Assembly (NCBI GenBank): GCA_905182985.1
Contig: CAJJDN010000103.1
Span: 186,001-250,000, forward strand
Source: Paramecium sonneborni
Lineage: Eukaryota; Ciliophora; Oligohymenophorea; Peniculida; Parameciidae
Length of the DNA: 64,000 bases
Reading direction: 5' to 3'
The notes beneath the pieces are model-generated. The model was not told the DNA's origin. It saw only the letters and a list, made by a program, of their open reading frames with translations, and made no database searches. A program made the translations under genes and the position numbers. This document shows, piece after piece, positions 47,127-60,700 of the stretch. Position 1 is the stretch's first letter. Each line of letters begins with the position of its first letter.

Positions 47127-50124
47127 TCAAAAATCTTAATATGATTCTCTTCTTTCGATTGAAAATTCAGCTAATTTAGTTAATCTAAGTAATTTCAAAT
47201 AATCTCTGTGAATATAAAATATCATAATTTTTTTAAAAGTGGCAATAGTATCATTAGAAATCCCATTTTTTTACTCAAAAATATATGTATAATATTAAAT
47301 TACATTTGAAGATTCTTTATTTCCAATAATCTTCTTATTTTATTGCATAGCTAACAAATTCAAGAAATTATGAAATTGTTATAAATTAAGACCTTCATCT
47401 TCAATTTAGCTATAATAAAAATAGTATCTAAGAGTGGCTTTGGTAATTTTTGATGGACATAATTTGATTTTCATAAAAACCTTAACAACATCATCAAAAT
47501 TTATAAATTATGATTATTCATTCTTAGAATTTTCAAAAAATTCAGCTATTAACGGAGAAAATGCTTCTTGAAAATCTGAATAGTATTAACAATTTTATAA
47601 TTAAAGATCAATAGGTTCATAAATTAAACTTTTATTTGGAAATATATATAATTGTAGAAATCTAATATATATTTTAAATAATTAATTACTTATTAATTTT
47701 TTATTAAGGATCTGAATTTTATTCAATTTCTTTTTTACTAAATTTAAATCGAACTTAATTGGCTTCTCTTTAAAATTCAGGGTTATTACTATCAATATCA
47801 TTTAAAATTGTAGCTAAACTTCTAATAACATCAAGAAAATATGAATAGTTCAATCCTTTATCATTAAAAAAGGATTAATCTTCAAGACATTTTTGAAAAA
47901 TTCTTAATCCTTCATCACTTGATATTTAAATTTTCAAATCTTTAAATAAAGATATGAAACTTTATGAATTCATAAACTAAAATGTTTAACTTGAATCTTC
48001 TTCATATTTATTAGAATACTTAAAGAATAATTTATGTAAAATTTCTGAAGTTGAATCCTTTTCTTCATTTGATTTATGAGGGATTATAAAATTTTGTAAA
48101 ATTTTCGGAACTTATTTATAATTATAACTAACTAAGTAATCAATTACTTCTTTATTTTCTTATCTTTTTATATCTGGATCATTTTTAAAAAATTATTTAA
48201 TAGTATTAATTCTTCTTTTATTAATCTTATCTGTTACTTCAATTATTCTAGATTTATTATTTTCACTTTTTAATCTTTATTCTCGTGTTTAATAATATCT
48301 ATTAGAATAATCTGTTTTATTTAATTCCCCTATATTTTTTTTAGTCATTCTTAATTAATTTACTTAATAATGACTGATAAACTATTCTAAATCTTATTTA
48401 CTATATTTTTAAGATTAAACTTTTATTTTTCTTTATTTTTAATGATGATAGGATTAATTAGTTAATAATTTATCACAATAAAAGGAATCAAATAAAAGTG
48501 CTTCTTCAAAAACCTTCCCATATTGTTCATCATTGCTAAGTTCACAAAAAACATTAATTTCTTTGTTTTCAAATCCAAGTATATGATTATTAGGTTCAGG
48601 TAATTATTATTTAAGTTTTTTTGTAATTAATGAATTTTAATCTCTAGGGTTATTAGATAATATTTTTTTTTTTTATTCTTATATTTTGATTACGTAATCT
48701 TCTGCTTACTATTTGAGAATGTAATCTTCATAAAATAATTCTAAGATTGCATTTGATATCTTATTAATAAAATATTCAAGAGATCGTTGCTCTATCACTA
48801 TCTTTTTAAGATAATCAATATTTATAGATTTAAAGTATTTGATTGTTATCTCAGATAAATATTTTCTAGTTTCAATTTCTTGTTCTTGATATTTTTATTC
48901 TAAATTTGAACAATATTTAAATTGATTAAAAAGGGATAATAAGTATAAGTAATTACCATCTTCTTCATATTTTTTGATGAAATCTTTAAATTTATTGTTA
49001 AGTAAAATATTTGTAATATATTTTAGTAATTATTTTGCCAATATTAAACTGAATTCATATTGCATTTATTTAGTAGAATCAGTATAAAAAAAATCATCAG
49101 ACTTTTATTTTCCATCATCTAATTTAGCAATTCTTTATAAACAATTTTCTAGTCTTTTTTATCCATTAATCCATCTTTATTGTTAATCTAAGAAACCATT
49201 AAAATTGTTAAGTTTGAGATTATTGTCTCCTTTATCTTCAGAAAGATTACGTTTTAATTGCAGAATTTCTTTAATTTATTTTATCAGCATTAATAATAAT
49301 ATTTATATTTATATCACATCTAACCGTATTCAAAATGAATCAGACTAATTTAACAGTTAATGGAACTTATCAAATTCTGATTAAATATTGTTTAATTTTT
49401 AGCTAGTTTCTTCAATATTATCTGATTGATCTTTTTTTAAATTAATTTAAAATCTTTAAGCATTTGAAGAAACTTTTAAAAGTTCTTAGAGAAAATAAGC
49501 ATTTTTTGGTTTTTTTTGAGAAAAATTCAAACTTGATTATTATGGAGAAAGATGTAAACTTCGATGTTTCTTATGTATTTATTTTTCAGCACTTTATTAT
49601 GTTTATCTTTAATCTGGATTGAAATTAAATTTGGAAGGCTGCTTAACTTGCAACCCAATTTTTTAATAAAATTTCTTAAATTTGATAAAAAACGGATCTT
49701 ATAGTATTTTAGGAATTGGTTTAGGTTAAGAAGGTGTTGGAGTAGTAATATCTCCTAAACGAAGTTCAATGGATTATCTTTTAGATAAAAATTTCATTTT
49801 TGGATTAGATGTTGATTTAGATGGTAAAGGAGATGGAGCAATAAATTTAAATTCACTTGGTTTATCAAGAGCAACTCTACTTAATTCAAGTAAGTTTTAA
49901 CAATTTTTAGATAATACTCTCCATCTTAATTCTTTAACTTCATCAATCTTAACTTCCGGTTCCACTTAAACTTTTTAAAGAGTGCGTTACAGCATCATTT
50001 AGGGTTTTCCTTTAGTACTGTAATACTATACATTATGAACAGGAGACTATAGTTAGTCTGAACTTTTGTTTTTCATGAAATATTTAATAACACCATTTTG
50101 TTAATCATCTTTAACATTTTGCAT
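47127..50124 (-). CDS. large coiled-coil protein, function unknown
   Basis: About 950 aa from an ATG at 50124 (MQNVKDDQQNGVIKYFMKNK). The N-terminal region is Pro/Ser-rich with PSPLPSK and TPTPSQPKPIPK. The middle is long helical/coiled coil (LNNIQSEFDKFHQLLNQ; RKYLSEITIKYFKSINIDYL). The C-terminal part has a possible degenerate EF-hand-like helix pair (SFISLFKDLKIQISSDEGLR; NDKGLNYSYFLDVIRSLATI). Introns near 49320 and 47700 are required but not all mapped. Such architecture is common in ciliary or cortical proteins; no orthologue is named. The divergent eIF4G-like gene starts 116 bp away. Confidence 0.65.
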
Positions 50125-50240
50125 TTTCAGATCTAGTTTCTCTCTTCTTATCTGATAAATTAATGATAAATACTTATTCTGGGCTCTTATGAAAATATCT
50201 GTCCTTTTCAAATTTCTACATAATATTAATTAAAGAAATA

Positions 50241-52717
50241 ATGAGTAGTACAACTAAAAAAAAGTTGAACATAAATTCTAAACCATTTAATATCGAAGAT
50301 ACTTAAAAGTAATAATAAACTCATCCACAGCTTGTAATTACTTCAAAAGCATATTAACCTAAAAATGAAATTTAAGAATATTATCCTAAAAATAATCATA
50401 ATCCTTTTGATGATTTGGCACCTGATTTTATGAATAATAATACTCCATAAATATATTAATAACCAACAAAACTTATTTCTTAACCATAAGAAATCAAAGA
50501 AAAAAAAATACTAAGAAAAACTCAATATTAGTTTGATATTGATCCTTAAACAGTTGAAAAAGTATTTATTTATGCTAATAAATTAGATTGAATAAAAAAA
50601 GAAGGAGGAATAGGAATTATTAAATAAGTAGGAGGAATTAAGAAAAATAGAAGAAGAAAAATAGAGATAAGAAGAACTTAAAAGATAAGAGGAATTAATC
50701 AAATTTGAAGAGCTTAGAAAATAATAATTAGAAGAGGAGAATTATTTACCTAAACCATATACAAAAGAGTAACTTGAAACAATTTTTGAAAACATGAATG
50801 ATTTTTAATATTTTGAAAGTGACAACAATTGGATTAAAATAAAAGATAGAAAACATTTTGATTATAAAGACTTAAAAAGATATGAATAAAGAAAAGATAA
50901 TAAAAATCCTACATAGAAGAGGGATAAACCAGAAATTCAATTAGATAGACCACCAGTTTAATAAATTGAGCCAAATATAAGAATGCCTTAAAGAGCTACG
51001 ATTTCTATATAAGAATAACTTTGGAAAGATAAATTGAAAGAAGAAGCTAATGCTTGGACTTAAATTCTAAATACTACTCCTGAATAAAAAAAAGCAATAG
51101 AAAAAGAACTGAAATATAGGTTGAATTAATTAGCCCCAGATAATGAAGTTTAAGTTTCTAAATTTATTATAGATATTATTGAATAGAAGTAATTGTATAT
51201 TTAAGTTTTTATAGTTAGGATTTCGTAGACTTTTTAACAGAAAAAATAATAGAAAAAGCTTAGATGGAACCCAAATATAGAGGTTTATATATTAATTTGT
51301 GTTTCAAATTAGTATCACTGCCTTCTTTTTAATTAATGAATCAAGATAAAAGTGGGAAATTAAGATAATAATCTAAATTTAAAACTTCTTTATTGAATAG
51401 AGTTTAAAAAATGTTTGATAGTAGGAAAACAATAGATTTGGATACAACTAATTTAAAATAAGAAGAGAAGATTTAATATCATATAATAAGAAAGAAAAAG
51501 ATCATGGGAAGTATATTTAATTAGTTTATTTAATAGATGTAAGATTTATAGGTGGATTATATTTAAAATCTTTGCTTCCTATATAAGCTTTATCCTATGT
51601 ATTAATTGAATTGATGGGAGAATACCTTATTAGCTATATACCTAATGGAGATACTGCTGATGAATCTTTGGAAGGATTAATTGAATTAATAGATTAAAGT
51701 ATTCTTTTTTAAATATATATTATAGTTGGTCAAAGTTTTAATGAAAAAGAAAGAGCTTAAGATGATTCATTCATTTTTAAAATTGCATAAACTTTAGATG
51801 GTTGTAAGAAATCAAGAGATCAAATTGAAGCCTTATTTAAAGATATAAAAAAATCAACTGTTTTAGATTTAATGCAAAAGGTTTTTTAAAAATTTTTAGA
51901 AAATTATCATTTATCATAAAGAATTAGATTACTAATTGAAAATTTATTAGATAAAATATAAAAAGGATGGTAAGGTGTTTATGCGAAAAAGGAAGAATTA
52001 GCAGAAAGTGCCTAAAAAACATATGAATAGGAAGAAGAAGATCCTTTAGAACTTTAATTAAAATAAACTAGACAAAATTCAGCTAAGAAAGAAAATCCAT
52101 CAAATGAATAAGATTAAAAAATAAGAGCAAAAGATATTACTATGTTAGTGAATAGTTCATTTACATTTGATCCAGTTGATTAGATGGATAAATTAAGAAA
52201 TGAATTAAAAAGAATCAAATCTGAAGCTCCAGAATTGTTGAAAGTATTTTTTGAAACTTTCTTTTAAAATATGTTATCATGTATTTTTATTTATTATATT
52301 TTAATTTAGTAAGATAAGTCAAATAAAATATTGAAAGAGCTTAATTAGTTTTCGATATTCTAGTCTTAGAAGAAGCTGATGAAGAAATTGTTTCTAAAGC
52401 ACTTTAAGATGTAAATATATACTATTTAATCTATTAAGATCTTGGATGAAGATTTAGTTTATAATATAAGTGAATCTGGTACTTCTTCTAAATTAGTTAC
52501 AAATGTATTGTCCTGCTTTATTATGGAATAAGATTGGAATGCTTTAAAAAAACTGTATTTAAAACCTCTACTTGATATTGAAGATTTTAATGAATTTTTA
52601 ATAAAAGTAGGAAATCAATTAATAACCAAATTTCCAGATTAATTAAGCAGAGAATTAATTGTTAAATATTTTAATTTGCTCAAATAAGACTTGAGCACTT
52701 AATTGAATTTTGATTGA
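50241..52717 (+). CDS. eIF4G-like protein with MIF4G domain
   Basis: The start is MSSTTKKKLNINSKPFNIED, then a Gln/Pro/Asn-rich region, a charged coiled coil (EELLNKQEELRKIEEEKQRQ-like) and a YTKEQLETIFENM motif that resembles the eIF4E-binding Y-x4-L consensus. The MIF4G HEAT domain is recognisable: LAPDNEVQVSKFIIDIIEQK, FLTEKIIEKAQMEPKYRGLY, INLCFKLVSLPSFQLMNQDK, then a later helical block MDKLRNELKRIKSEAPELLK. It ends LSRELIVKYFNLLKQDLSTQ. It should be a translation-initiation scaffold. A 25-nt intron near 50556 and others in the 3' half are needed; the whole chain was not verified. It may pair functionally with the poly(A)-binding protein earlier in the window. Confidence 0.78.
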
Positions 52718-52950
52718 AATATGTTTCTTTATATCATTTAAGATTTACAATTATGTTATTTATTAATTTTAAGTTTATTCTACTTTCTTTCTGTTTTCTA
52801 TTTCAACCTTTTAATATTTAATACTCTACAAAAGTAATAAAGAAAAGTTTATAAATATTTAATTAAAATATAATTTTAGTTTTGTATTTGGAGATTTTTT
52901 TTCATATTAATATTGTAAAATCAATATTATTAAAATAATTATTTTTATAA

Positions 52951-53301
52951 ATGTTTGAAGAACCAATCATGGAATCAATGCTTGATTATAATTAATCTCT
53001 AACTTTAGATTAGAAATTGCAGACCATGAATTTCCCTCTAAAAACTCTTTCAGAAGTCAAAGAGAGATATAAATATCAAATTGATTATTCCACTTTGCAA
53101 GAAAGAAAATTCAATCTTAGAAAAACTAGATAGCCTCTCATTATATTTTCATCAACTGATATTAATTTACCTCCAACAAGAACTGAATTAAGAGTCAAAT
53201 CAGTAATATCTCCAGAAATTAATGAAACTCTCTTATTTGTTTTTGCATAGCCCAATAATTTTAAAAGTAGAAGTTTAAGTTTCAGAAAAAAGCGCTAATG
53301 A
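52951..53301 (+). CDS. small basic protein, unknown
   Basis: Predicted 116 aa, single exon, MFEEPIMESMLDYNQSLTLD to SRSLSFRKKR and TGA at 53299-53301. It is polar with a basic C-terminus and several SP/TP-type sites (ISPEINETLLF). No family is recognised. The frame is clean and well composed, so it is probably real. Confidence 0.6.
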
Positions 53302-54032
53302 ATTTATTTAAGTAATAGGTAACATCAATATTTCATTTTCTGATTATACCCTTTTATTATCATTAATTATTAATCATTTATAATTTGTCCAGTATTAGTT
53401 ATCTACATATATACAATTTTATATATTTTTAGAGTACTCTTCTCCAAATTATAATTTTAGTTATTATAATCTCATTTTCAAATATCAAATCTCATTCAAT
53501 TTTATGAGTTTTACTTAATATTCTAATCTCAATCAATTAGTATCATCAAATAATGATGAAAAAGTACGTTTCAAAATTTTATTATTTGATTGAATTAAGA
53601 ATATAATCTTAATTTATTTTAATTGCAAAAATATTTTTGAACTAAAAATTTTATTATATAAATTTTCACAATTAAATTTTAGACACTCTAAATATATATT
53701 TATATAATAATCTAATAAATTTTGATTATTCTTTATAAATTATTATTGATTAATAATTGATCAAAGACTTATATTTTTATTATTTAAATAACTGAAATTT
53801 TTTAAAATCTATGATTTGGTATTTTAAAAATAAATAATTGTTTTAAAATTAAAAAAAAGAAAATAATAATTTTGAATGAAGCACTTTTATTAGATATTTA
53901 GTTCATAATTATTACAATAAGTAAGAAATATGTAATTTTTTATAAAATTTGAACATAGATGAAACTTATTTATTTTATATTAAATCAATACTCAAAAGTT
54001 TTTTCATGATATAATCTAAATATTTTGATTAA
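53302..54032. other. AT-rich intergenic region
   Basis: About 730 bp with no supportable gene; extremely AT-rich with long A/T runs. Confidence 0.5.
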
Positions 54033-54266
54033 ATGGAAAGTTTAAAGTATAAATAAATAATTAGTGAAGAGAGTTTAATGATGAAAATAATAAGATTTAT
54101 TTGGCTAGATTATCAATTACGATAATTTAATAAAAAAGATTAATAAAAGGTGATATAAAATCAACAGTTATATAAATAATTAAGTAAGAATATTTAAATA
54201 TTAGATATTAAATAGAAAATGATTAAAATGATTTTCTGTTTGATTGTAAACAGAAGAATTGATTGA
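54033..54266 (+). CDS. hypothetical small protein, weak
   Basis: A 77-codon frame beginning MESLKYKQIISEESLMMKII and ending at TGA 54264-54266. It is Lys/Ile/Gln-rich with no domain. It lies 32 bp before the zinc transporter start on the same strand, so it could equally be 5' flanking sequence read by chance. Confidence 0.3.
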
Positions 54267-54298
54267 AATTAATTTAAAAATAAAAAATATAATAAAAA

Positions 54299-55966
54299 AT
54301 GAACAAGGAAGAAGAACCAATTTAAGAACCATTAATAATTGAAAGAATCTAATAAATAGAGATTAAAAGTAACAAAGGAATGTCTTAACTTTCAGCATTG
54401 ACTGATTAATCTAAGAATGAAACTCATTTATATGAGATTCCAGATCTTTCAAATGTTACATAAAATGTTCTATGTCGTTTAATATCTGTTTCTGTAGTTT
54501 GTATTGTATTTTTGATAGCAGAGGTATATTATATTGAGATTAAATGAAAGGTTGTTGGAGGTTTATGGGCATAATCATTAGCAATATTATCTGATGCGGC
54601 ACATATGTTTTCTGATATGAGTGGATTTTTTATATCAATATTTTCAATTTGGTTAGGTTAACGACCAGCATCATAGAAAATGTCTTTTGGATATCATAGA
54701 GCTGAAGTAATTGGAGCATTAGCAAGTATAGTATTAATATGGGGATTAACTATTTTATTACTTTATGAAGCAACATAAAGAATTATAAATAAAACATTAG
54801 TAACAAATCCACTTATAATGTTGATTACTGCAGGATTTGGATTATTTTGTAATTTAGTTATGGCTAAAGTATTGCATTCATCTCCAAGTGGTGGACATAG
54901 TCATGATCATCATCATGGTCATTTTCATAGTCATGATCATCATGATCATAATCATAATCATAATCATAATCATGATTAAGAACCAAAATAAAAAAAAAAG
55001 AAATTTAATGTTAAATAAAAAAGATCTATGGTAAGTGAAAATGGAGTTAGCATGCTTGTTGTTGAATAAAGTATAGAATCTGATTCTAATAAAAGCAATA
55101 GTAATCAAACTATTTAAGAAGTTAGTAGTGAAAGTAAATAAACAAGTAATGGTAAACAAATAGAAAATTAAAATTAACATCATAATCATTCTCAAAATTG
55201 TGATCATAATCATTCTAAATAAAAATATTCTGATGATTTTGAAAGTTAAACAAGTCAATAAAATAACAATAAACATGATCATAGTAGTAGTAATTATTCT
55301 TATGAACATGATGATGATGATGAAGAACATGAACATAAACATGATCATGATAATGAATATCATGAATTGAATAAATAAAGAAAAAAAAAATTAAAAAATC
55401 ATAATCTATCTGAAATTAATGAACATGATAACTATAATTTAAAAGCAGCTATGATACATGTTATTGGAGATATTTTATAATCAATAGGAGTTTTGATAGC
55501 TGCATTATTAATATTCTTTTTTGGTCAAAAAAAAGATGAAAATCATTAAATTATTTTTACTTATTGGTAATATGCTGATCCTCTATGCACTTATTTATTT
55601 AGTATTTTAGTACTTTTTACAACTTTTGGAGTTGCAAAAGAATGTTTAAGAGTATTAATGGAAGGTACACCAACAAGTAATTAATTTTATTTTATCTTAG
55701 ACTTAATTATAGAAGAATTTAGAGATAAATTAAATGCTATTCATAGAGTTAAAGAAGTTCATGATCTTCATATATGGTCTTTATCAGTTGGTAAACCAGC
55801 TATGTCTGCACATATAGTTTGTTTGGAAAACCCTGAATATGTATTAAAAAAAGCAACAAAATTATGTAGAAAATTTGGAATTTATCATTCTACCATTTAA
55901 ATAGAACTATATGATAGGCAAGGAGCAAATGATTACATTAAATGTAATCATAACTTGCATAAATGA
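54299..55966 (+). CDS. zinc transporter, CDF/ZnT family (SLC30-like)
   Basis: Predicted 538 aa with introns 54524-54550 (27 nt, ends AAAG) and 55677-55700 (24 nt); the sum fits. The CDF metal site is present: SDAAHMFSDMSGFF in TM2 and MIHVIGDILQSIGVLIAA in TM5 (HxxxD pairs). TM3 is AEVIGALASIVLIWGLTILL. An unusually long cytosolic loop between TM4 and TM5 is extremely His/Asp-rich (HSHDHHHGHFHSHDHHDHNH is one part). The C-terminal domain has EVHDLHIWSLSVGKPAMSAH. It exports Zn2+ from the cytosol into vesicles or out of the cell in exchange for H+. The His/Asp repeat makes long antisense ORFs (54878-55363) that are not genes. Confidence 0.95.
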
Positions 55967-56001
55967 TTATTTAAATTAAATACTCCAAATAGATTTTAAA
56001 T

Positions 56002-57448
56002 TCATTTTACATTCTCTAATTAAATTATCCATTTTTTCTCTTCCATAGGAAATACTTGATCATCACTTTTTTTTAATACCTTTATTGATATCAAAATTAA
56101 AAGAATTAAAAGTGCAATAAATACATAAAATTAGATTTCATCTATTTATTAATTAGTTTTGATTTCAAAATTATTCTTTTTTAATTTCTGATAGATATTT
56201 TCAAACAAAACATCAAATTTCTGATTAGAAATATCTTAATTATTTAAATATACAGTGAGTGTACTCTAATTATATTATTATTTCATTTCCTAAGCCAATA
56301 TGAAATTTTCAAGCAAAGCTTAATCTCCTTCTCCTAAAAAGCTATCATTAATGCATTAATTAATTTCAATGGTATCATTATTAAGAAGCTTTTATTCCAA
56401 AATTTATTTTGAACAAAATGCATAATCTGGATTATCTAAACAATCTTACTAAAAATAATTAATATAGCTAAGAAATAAGGAAACATCCTTAATAAATAAA
56501 CATTTTTATCTAATGATTTCTTTGAGTAACAATTGTCCATTAGCATATGTAGAAAATTCTATGATTGATTAAAAATTGATTACAACAATATCTACCTCCT
56601 CCATAACAATTTGGTTCAGGTTTAGTAAAATTATGTCTTATTTAACATGAATAACAAGGTAAAATGCGATATAGAATATTTAAGATTACTTAGTAGATTA
56701 TTAAATACACATACATCCAATTTCTTAAAATTATTGATTATGCTTTTCTAATGTTCCTAAATAATTTAACGAAGTCTTATTTGTTATATCAATTCCAATA
56801 GTTAGATTAATTCTAGCAAAACATTTAGAAATAAGAATGAAAGTAAATAGCATATATAAAATTTAATAATAATATTGATTCAATTATTAAATTATTATTC
56901 TAATGCAAAAACTAAAGAATCAACAATTTCATGATCTTTTTCTTTTTTTCATTGTGTAATTTCATTAGCTAAAGTATGTTTGATGTTAAATTTGTAAATT
57001 ATAATATTTTCATCTGATTTCAAATGTTATTGAGGATTAAATATGAATTTATGAGTCACCATCCATATCAGCAAAACAGACAGTCTAAACTCTGTAGATT
57101 CCAATGGATCATTTCTTTTAAATACTCTATTATATTGATATTCTCCTATCTGAGCACAATATCCAGTTTCTACTTTAATTTCTCTTAATCTAATCTCAAA
57201 AATATTATGTTCAAGGATCAATTAATCCTGATGGAAATACAAGACAAAATTTTATAATTGGAGGTCTGAAATTAACATGAACAATGATTTATAAAGGTTT
57301 TATTATTATCTGATATTTGGAATAATTTAAATCCTCCTTTATCTCCTAGGGGTCTTTCTAAATAATGCCTAACCTTTTCTTTATCTATTTACAGTAAAAG
57401 TAAGAAATATGAGATACAAGAACTTAGCTTAAAATATAAGTATTTCAT
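56002..57448 (-). CDS. type I membrane protein resembling plant vacuolar sorting receptors
   Basis: The start MKYLYFKLSSCISYFLLLLQ gives a signal peptide or anchor. The lumenal part has NFRPPIIKFCLVFPSGLIDP, EIKVETGYCAQIGEYQYNRV and a Cys cluster CYGGGRYCC. A later segment DCLDNPDYAFCSKQILEQKL, NNDTIEINQCINDSFLGEGD, STLTVYLNNQDISNQKFDVL matches the vacuolar-sorting-receptor (BP-80) thioredoxin-like half, including the Cys spacing and the NGGRYC-like motif. It ends in one TM helix (FYVFIALLILLILISIKVLK) and a cytosolic tail. At least two junctions (near 57290 and 57200) remain unresolved, so frameshifts in the assembly are possible. A role in sorting to lysosomes or trichocysts would fit the family. 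Confidence 0.55.
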
Positions 57449-57465
57449 CAACTTTTGTATTGAAA
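56262..57465. repeat. exact duplicate block, copy 1 (1,204 bp)
   Basis: Bases 56262-57465 recur at 57467-58670 (offset 1205) with no difference seen, separated by one N at 57466. Copy 1 is continuous with the 3' end of the gene and the transporter, so it holds the intact gene. Confidence 0.9.
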
Positions 57466-57466
57466 N
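57466..57466. other. single N, contig join
   Basis: An undefined base exactly at the junction of two identical blocks. Confidence 0.95.
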
Positions 57467-58653
57467 TACTCTAATTATATTATTATTTCATTTCCTAAGC
57501 CAATATGAAATTTTCAAGCAAAGCTTAATCTCCTTCTCCTAAAAAGCTATCATTAATGCATTAATTAATTTCAATGGTATCATTATTAAGAAGCTTTTAT
57601 TCCAAAATTTATTTTGAACAAAATGCATAATCTGGATTATCTAAACAATCTTACTAAAAATAATTAATATAGCTAAGAAATAAGGAAACATCCTTAATAA
57701 ATAAACATTTTTATCTAATGATTTCTTTGAGTAACAATTGTCCATTAGCATATGTAGAAAATTCTATGATTGATTAAAAATTGATTACAACAATATCTAC
57801 CTCCTCCATAACAATTTGGTTCAGGTTTAGTAAAATTATGTCTTATTTAACATGAATAACAAGGTAAAATGCGATATAGAATATTTAAGATTACTTAGTA
57901 GATTATTAAATACACATACATCCAATTTCTTAAAATTATTGATTATGCTTTTCTAATGTTCCTAAATAATTTAACGAAGTCTTATTTGTTATATCAATTC
58001 CAATAGTTAGATTAATTCTAGCAAAACATTTAGAAATAAGAATGAAAGTAAATAGCATATATAAAATTTAATAATAATATTGATTCAATTATTAAATTAT
58101 TATTCTAATGCAAAAACTAAAGAATCAACAATTTCATGATCTTTTTCTTTTTTTCATTGTGTAATTTCATTAGCTAAAGTATGTTTGATGTTAAATTTGT
58201 AAATTATAATATTTTCATCTGATTTCAAATGTTATTGAGGATTAAATATGAATTTATGAGTCACCATCCATATCAGCAAAACAGACAGTCTAAACTCTGT
58301 AGATTCCAATGGATCATTTCTTTTAAATACTCTATTATATTGATATTCTCCTATCTGAGCACAATATCCAGTTTCTACTTTAATTTCTCTTAATCTAATC
58401 TCAAAAATATTATGTTCAAGGATCAATTAATCCTGATGGAAATACAAGACAAAATTTTATAATTGGAGGTCTGAAATTAACATGAACAATGATTTATAAA
58501 GGTTTTATTATTATCTGATATTTGGAATAATTTAAATCCTCCTTTATCTCCTAGGGGTCTTTCTAAATAATGCCTAACCTTTTCTTTATCTATTTACAGT
58601 AAAAGTAAGAAATATGAGATACAAGAACTTAGCTTAAAATATAAGTATTTCAT
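57467..58653 (-). pseudogene. truncated duplicate of the receptor-like gene (likely assembly artefact)
   Basis: The second copy has the same ATG (58653) and the same 5' part but stops at the N, so the C-terminal region is missing. It is identical to copy 1 wherever compared. It should not be counted as a second gene. Confidence 0.85.
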
Positions 58654-58670
58654 CAACTTTTGTATTGAAA
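57467..58670. repeat. exact duplicate block, copy 2 (1,204 bp)
   Basis: Second copy of 56262-57465. It continues into unique sequence upstream of malate dehydrogenase at 58671. Confidence 0.9.
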
Positions 58671-58717
58671 TCTATAATTATAAAAATATTACGTATTATG
58701 TATATAAAATAAATGTA

Positions 58718-59886
<1,169 letters not shown>

Positions 59887-60022
59887 TATATTAATGAATA
59901 TATTAATATAAATAAAAATCAATAGTTTTATTTATTTTTCTTTTTTAAATATAGTTTAAAAGTTTAAAAAGATTAATAATCATTTCTTCAATATCATCAT
60001 TTTCATCTAATGATGATAATGA

Positions 60023-60584
60023 TCATCTACTTTTATTTATTTAATTTTATGAAGGAATCTTCAAATTAGACTAAAGCTTTTTATTTCTAAAAAAACGATT
60101 AAAACTCTTAAAATGTTAATCATCTTCAATATTATATGGTTAAGAATAATCATGATCATCTTCAAATACTATTTATTTTTTTGGAAAATATTTCTTGAAT
60201 AATTATTTACTTGATGATGCATGTGTAATAGCTACTTTAATAACTTCTTCATTCTATATTTGTTATCTATATCCAGGAAATCCTCTTATATATAATCTAA
60301 TCATACCCATATCTAGCTTTGTATAATTATAGAAACTATCCAACAGAAGGTTTTCTCTCTTCAATCACTAATTTCTTTAATCTAAGATCTTAATTATTAT
60401 CCCAAATTTCAAACTCCTCATCAACACTAACCTAACTTTCGCTAACAGATACAAGTGACTATCTACAATTTATGCTACTTTATTTTTGTAAAACTTGTCT
60501 TGGTTAAATTTAGATCACACTTTTCTAAAATTAACCTATTTATTTTATATCTCTATTTGTCAATGATTTACAAGTTAAACTCAT
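60023..60584 (-). CDS. hypothetical protein, end uncertain
   Basis: It starts MSLTCKSLTNRDIKQIGQFQ at 60584. One 28-nt intron (GTTGGA..AAAG) joins EERKPS to LDMGMIRLYIRGFPGYRQQI. Then come NEEVIKVAITHASSSKQLFK, KYFPKKQIVFEDDHDYSQPY and a tail. Without a further intron it ends at TGA 60023 (177 aa). A perfect 24-nt GTA..TAG intron spanning that TGA would extend it to a stop near 59837, reading NENDDIEEMIINLFKLL and overlapping malate dehydrogenase 3' sequence on the other strand; both versions keep the frame. No family is recognised. Confidence 0.5.
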
Positions 60585-60700
60585 TTATAAAGATCTATAT
60601 TGATTAGAACTTTATTAGTTTGATTTTATTGATTTTATACGAAAGTTTTATGAACTTTTCATTAATTTATATATTTTAATATTAGCATATATAAAAATAC

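Noticed and set aside
54878..55363. Long Met/Ile-rich minus-strand ORF
   Set aside because: It is the exact antisense of the His/Asp-rich loop of the zinc transporter.
57027..58426. Two identical 64-aa ORFs as a repeated small gene family
   Set aside because: They are the same internal exon of the receptor-like gene seen twice because of the duplicated contig end.
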